DNA from: Sulfuricella sp.
Lineage (GTDB): Bacteria; Pseudomonadota; Gammaproteobacteria; Burkholderiales; Sulfuricellaceae
Direction of reading: 5' to 3'
Assembly (NCBI GenBank): GCA_030696235.1
Contig: JAUYSN010000207.1
Location: 1 to 7,919 of the forward strand
DNA length: 7,919 bases
A program made the position numbers and the translations under genes. This document shows, piece by piece, positions 5,376 through 7,919 of this stretch. A model generated the notes under the pieces. It worked only from the letters and a program-made list of their open reading frames with translations, did not search any database and was not told the origin of the DNA. Numbering within the stretch: position 1 is the first letter of the stretch; every line of letters starts with the position of its first letter.

Positions 5376-6746
5376 CTACAGGGTCTTGGAAAAACGCGGT
5401 TTTTCCGCCGATTGCTGCTTGAGGTAGGCGTCGAAAGGCATCGCGATGTTGCGCAGGAAGAAGCGGCCGGGTTGGGTTACCGTGACTTTTTCCGGCGACA
5501 GCGCAACCAGCCCGTCCGCTTCCATCTCCTTCAGCTCCGCCAGGGCATCGGCGAAATGGCTGTCGAAATCGATCCCCCAGGCTCGCCCGAACGATGCCTT
5601 GTCGAGCTCAAGGTCGCACATGATGCGGGTAATGGCATCGCGCCGCAGCTTGTCCTCATTCGTGACGCGCAGGCCACGCTCCGTCGGCAGCCGCCCCTCA
5701 CCCACCAGCCGATAATAATCCGACAGCTTTTTCACATTCTGCACGAACACATCCTCGGTCTGGCTGATGGAGGAGGCGCCGAAGGCATAGATGTCGCAGT
5801 TCTTGTGGGTGGTGTAGCCCTGGAAGTTGCGGTACAGGGTCTTGCTTTGCTGTGCCCTGACGATTTCATCGTCGGATTTCGCGAAATGATCCAGGCCGAT
5901 GTAGACGTAGCCCGCCGCGCCGAGCTTGTCCAAAATCAACTGCTGTAGCGCGAGGCGGGTTTGCAGGCTGGGCAGATCGGATTCGATAATCAGCTTCTGG
6001 TGCTTCATCATCCATGGCACATGGGCGTAATTGAACACCGCCAGCCGATCCGGCCCCATGTCGATAATCTTGTCCAGCGTTTCGCTATAGTTCTCCACAG
6101 TCTGGTGCGGCAGGCCGACCATCAGGTCCATGTTGACGCTGTCGAACCCTTCCTCGCGCATCCAGCCGTACACTTCACGGATCAGGCTTTCCGGCTGCAC
6201 CCGGTTGACCGCCTGCTGCACGGTAGCGCTCAGGTCCTGCACGCCCAGGCTGATGCGGTTGAAACCCGATTCCTTCAAAGCTTTGACATGGTCGCGGGTC
6301 AGCTCGCGCGGGTCGACTTCGCAACCGGTTTCGGCATCGGCGGCGATGGTGAAACGGCTCTTGATATGAGCATAGAGACGGCGGATGTCGTCGGGCACCA
6401 GATAAGTCGGCGTACCGCCGCCCCAGTGCAACTGGCGCGCCACCCGGGCAGGATTGGTCAGCGCCGCGACCCGGTCGATTTCCTGGAACAGGTAGTCCAG
6501 GTATTCGGTGGCCTTTTCGTATTTCTTCGTCGCCACCATGTTGCAGCCGCAGTAGTAGCACAACGTGTCGCAAAACGGGATGTGCACATACAGCGACAGG
6601 TCGCGTCCCTTGTCCTGGGTCTGTTTGATTTCTTCCAGCCATTCCTTTTCGCCGAAGGCATCGGTGAAATAGGGTGCGGTCGGATAAGAAGTGTAACGCG
6701 GCCCGGCCTTGCTGTATTTTTCCAGTAGAGATGCGGCGAGTTGCAT
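5376..6746 (-). CDS. hemN: Oxygen-independent coproporphyrinogen III dehydrogenase
   Basis: HemN is a radical SAM enzyme that converts coproporphyrinogen III to protoporphyrinogen IX without oxygen, in haem synthesis under low oxygen. The 456 residues equal the usual length (E. coli 457). The N-terminal KYSKAGPRYTSYPTAPYF (10-27) is typical. The CDTLCYYCGC segment gives C59, C63 and C66 for the 4Fe-4S cluster plus C68. GGGTPTYL (109-116) and GCEVDPRE (141-148, with E144) belong to the SAM site, and YIGLDHFAK (282-290) and QGYTTH (309-314) are HemN signatures. The reading frame stays open 36 codons further up to 6854, but that stretch (MIDGVWLDYVG and on) is unlike the family and spans the promoter, so the ATG at 6746 is preferred. 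No clear Shine-Dalgarno precedes it. Presence of hemN suggests the host can live with little or no oxygen. Confidence 0.97.
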   Translation of the reverse strand: MQLAASLLEKYSKAGPRYTSYPTAPYFTDAFGEKEWLEEIKQTQDKGRDLSLYVHIPFCDTLCYYCGCNMVATKKYEKATEYLDYLFQEIDRVAALTNPARVARQLHWGGGTPTYLVPDDIRRLYAHIKSRFTIAADAETGCEVDPRELTRDHVKALKESGFNRISLGVQDLSATVQQAVNRVQPESLIREVYGWMREEGFDSVNMDLMVGLPHQTVENYSETLDKIIDMGPDRLAVFNYAHVPWMMKHQKLIIESDLPSLQTRLALQQLILDKLGAAGYVYIGLDHFAKSDDEIVRAQQSKTLYRNFQGYTTHKNCDIYAFGASSISQTEDVFVQNVKKLSDYYRLVGEGRLPTERGLRVTNEDKLRRDAITRIMCDLELDKASFGRAWGIDFDSHFADALAELKEMEADGLVALSPEKVTVTQPGRFFLRNIAMPFDAYLKQQSAEKPRFSKTL

Positions 6747-6779
6747 GGTGACGTGCTTTTCAGAATAGGTGAGGCAAAG

Positions 6780-6808
6780 ATTATACTCTGGCTTGGTGGC
6801 AGGTGGAA
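6780..6808 (-). promoter_or_regulatory. Candidate hemN promoter
   Basis: On the minus strand a perfect TATAAT occupies 6785-6780. At 17 bp spacing the -35 (6808-6803) reads TCCACC, which is poor, so an activator may be needed. The start of transcription would be near 6773, giving about 27 nt of leader before the hemN ATG. hemN genes are often activated by FNR/Anr under low oxygen, but I could not find a good TTGAT-N4-ATCAA site where a class II activator would sit. Confidence 0.45.
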
Positions 6809-6832
6809 AAATCGGTCGAAAACCCACATAAT
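6804..6832 (+). promoter_or_regulatory. Candidate promoter for the phosphomannomutase gene
   Basis: TGGAAA at 6804-6809 (4 of 6) and CATAAT at 6827-6832 (5 of 6) are 17 bp apart. Transcription would begin near 6839, about 27 nt before the ATG at 6866. An alternative is TTCAGA 6759-6764 with TATACT 6782-6787, also 17 bp apart, with a leader of about 70 nt. Either choice overlaps elements of the divergent hemN promoter. Confidence 0.35.
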
Positions 6833-6865
6833 CAAGCCAAACACCATCAATCACGGAGCTCCGCC

Positions 6866-7919
6866 ATGAATCTGCCCAAGGAAATTTTCAAAGCCTACGA
6901 CATCCGCGGCATCGTCGGCAAAACCCTGACCCCGGAAATCGTCGAGGCCATCGGCCACGCCATCGGTTCGGAAGCCGTAGCGCGCAAGAAGACCGCCATC
7001 GTCATCGGCCGCGACGGCCGCCTCTCCGGGCCGGACCTGGCCGCAGCGCTGGCGCGCGGCATCCAGAAAGCCGGCATCAACGTTATCGACCTCGGCATGG
7101 TCGCCACCCCGATGACCTACTTCGCCGCCTACCAGCTCAAGACCCACTCCGCGGTGATGGTCACCGGCAGCCACAACCCGCCCGACTACAACGGCCTGAA
7201 AATGGTGCTGGGCGGCGACACCCTGTCCGGCGACGCGATCCAGGCGCTGCGGATTCGGCTGGAACAGGGCGACCTGATCAACGGCAGCGGCAGCTACAGC
7301 ACCCACGACATCGCCGACGAATACCTCAACCGCATCACCTCCGACGTGAAGGTGGCGAGAAAGATGAAGATCATCGTCGACTGCGGCAATGGCGTACCCG
7401 GTGCATTCGCGCCCAGGCTCTATCGCGACATGGGCTGCGAAGTGGAAGAAATGTTCTGTGCAGTGGACGGCAATTTCCCCAACCACCACCCCGACCCCTC
7501 GGTTCCCGAGAACCTGCGCGACCTGATCGCCCGACTGAAAACCAGCGATGCCGAAATCGGCTTCGCCTTCGACGGCGACGGGGACCGCCTGGGCGTGGTC
7601 ACCAAGGACGGCCGGATCATCTTCCCCGACCGCCAGCTGATGCTGTTCGCGCAGGACGTGCTCGCGCGCAATCCCGGCGCGGAGATCATCTTCGACGTCA
7701 AATCCACCCGCAACCTGTTTTCCTGGATCCGCGAACGCGGCGGCAAACCGCTGCTGTGGAAAACCGGCCACTCCTTCATCAAGGCCAAGATGAAGGAAAC
7801 CGGCGCCCTGCTGGCCGGCGAGATGAGCGGCCACATCTTCTTCAAGGAGCGCTGGTACGGCTTCGACGACGGCCTGTACACCGGCGCCCGCCTGCTCGAA
7901 ATCCTCTCCCGCTCGGCCG
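6866..7919 (+). CDS. algC: Phosphomannomutase/phosphoglucomutase, 3' end beyond window
   Basis: This enzyme interconverts mannose-6-P and mannose-1-P, and usually glucose-6-P and glucose-1-P, supplying GDP-mannose or UDP-glucose for LPS and other surface sugars. The 351 residues seen cover the first three domains of an AlgC-type alpha-D-phosphohexomutase. They include KAYDIRG (9-15), the catalytic TGSHNPPDYNG (100-110) with phosphoserine S102, the Mg-binding DGDGDR (236-241) with D236, D238 and D240, and the sugar-binding GEMSGH (318-323). The C-terminal phosphate-binding domain, about 110 residues judging by P. aeruginosa AlgC (463), lies past the window end. The start has GGAG at 6855-6858, 7 nt upstream, inside a perfect palindrome CGGAGCTCCG (6854-6863). 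It is transcribed away from hemN. Whether it prefers mannose or glucose cannot be read from sequence; the symbol is by resemblance to AlgC. Confidence 0.95.
   Translation, partial: MNLPKEIFKAYDIRGIVGKTLTPEIVEAIGHAIGSEAVARKKTAIVIGRDGRLSGPDLAAALARGIQKAGINVIDLGMVATPMTYFAAYQLKTHSAVMVTGSHNPPDYNGLKMVLGGDTLSGDAIQALRIRLEQGDLINGSGSYSTHDIADEYLNRITSDVKVARKMKIIVDCGNGVPGAFAPRLYRDMGCEVEEMFCAVDGNFPNHHPDPSVPENLRDLIARLKTSDAEIGFAFDGDGDRLGVVTKDGRIIFPDRQLMLFAQDVLARNPGAEIIFDVKSTRNLFSWIRERGGKPLLWKTGHSFIKAKMKETGALLAGEMSGHIFFKERWYGFDDGLYTGARLLEILSRSA

Noticed and set aside
5961..6728. 255-codon plus-strand open frame opposite hemN
   Set aside because: It lies wholly over the HemN radical SAM domain, is rich in H, Q, V and A, and has no recognisable motif.
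6808..6848. FNR/Anr box upstream of hemN
   Set aside because: Isolated TTGAT half-sites occur on the minus strand, but none has a partner ATCAA at 4-bp spacing and none is centred where class II activation would need it.
6747..6854. N-terminal extension of HemN to an upstream ATG at 6854
   Set aside because: The extra 36 residues do not resemble HemN, they cover the candidate promoter, and the 456-residue form from 6746 matches the family length.
6854..6863. CGGAGCTCCG palindrome over the phosphomannomutase ribosome binding site as a regulatory hairpin
   Set aside because: With no loop it cannot fold into a stable hairpin in RNA. It is likely incidental to the GGAG motif.
6851..7834. 327-codon open frame on the minus strand opposite the phosphomannomutase gene
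   Set aside because: The plus strand encodes a clear mutase with all its motifs. The antisense frame gives a low-complexity, A/V/G/D-rich protein typical of the shadow of a GC-rich gene.

Overview
This window looks like ordinary chromosome from a Gram-negative proteobacterium, most likely a betaproteobacterium. Support for that is the GC-rich coding sequence, a heptosyltransferase for lipopolysaccharide (LPS) inner core, a GlnE adenylyltransferase, and an IlvE whose N-terminus resembles betaproteobacterial IlvE proteins as I remember them. A placement near Nitrosomonadales is a guess only. I see no phage, transposase, CRISPR, toxin-antitoxin or defence genes. The unusual content is in the gaps between genes.

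Layout: positions 1-104 are a strikingly AT-rich leader (about 33% GC by hand count) with a plausible promoter and a perfect palindrome. glnE (105-2816, +) follows. The gap 2817-3033 holds a pair of inverted REP-like hairpins inside a longer inverted repeat, then a copy of a 16-bp repeat, then the likely ilvE promoter region. ilvE (3034-3954, +) is tightly coupled to a 65-residue CHCC zinc-finger protein (3965-4162, +). The gap 4163-4358 is almost filled by a 149-bp head-to-head pair of hairpin repeats plus the second, inverted copy of the 16-bp repeat. waaF (best start 4359, end 5372, +) converges with hemN (5376-6746, -), leaving only 3 bp between stop codons. A 119-bp divergent promoter region separates hemN from a phosphomannomutase/phosphoglucomutase gene (6866 to beyond the window end, +; cut off after 351 residues).

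Functionally these are separate housekeeping jobs: nitrogen control of glutamine synthetase (glnE), branched-chain amino acid synthesis (ilvE), LPS inner-core assembly (waaF), anaerobic haem synthesis (hemN) and sugar-phosphate supply for surface polysaccharides (phosphomannomutase). waaF and the mutase both feed the cell envelope. No new multi-gene system is evident. The points worth a second look are the two REP-like repeat pairs, which share TGTAGG/CCTACA ends, the repeat that lies against the waaF start and may supply its ribosome binding site, the low-GC leader, and the 3-bp convergent junction.
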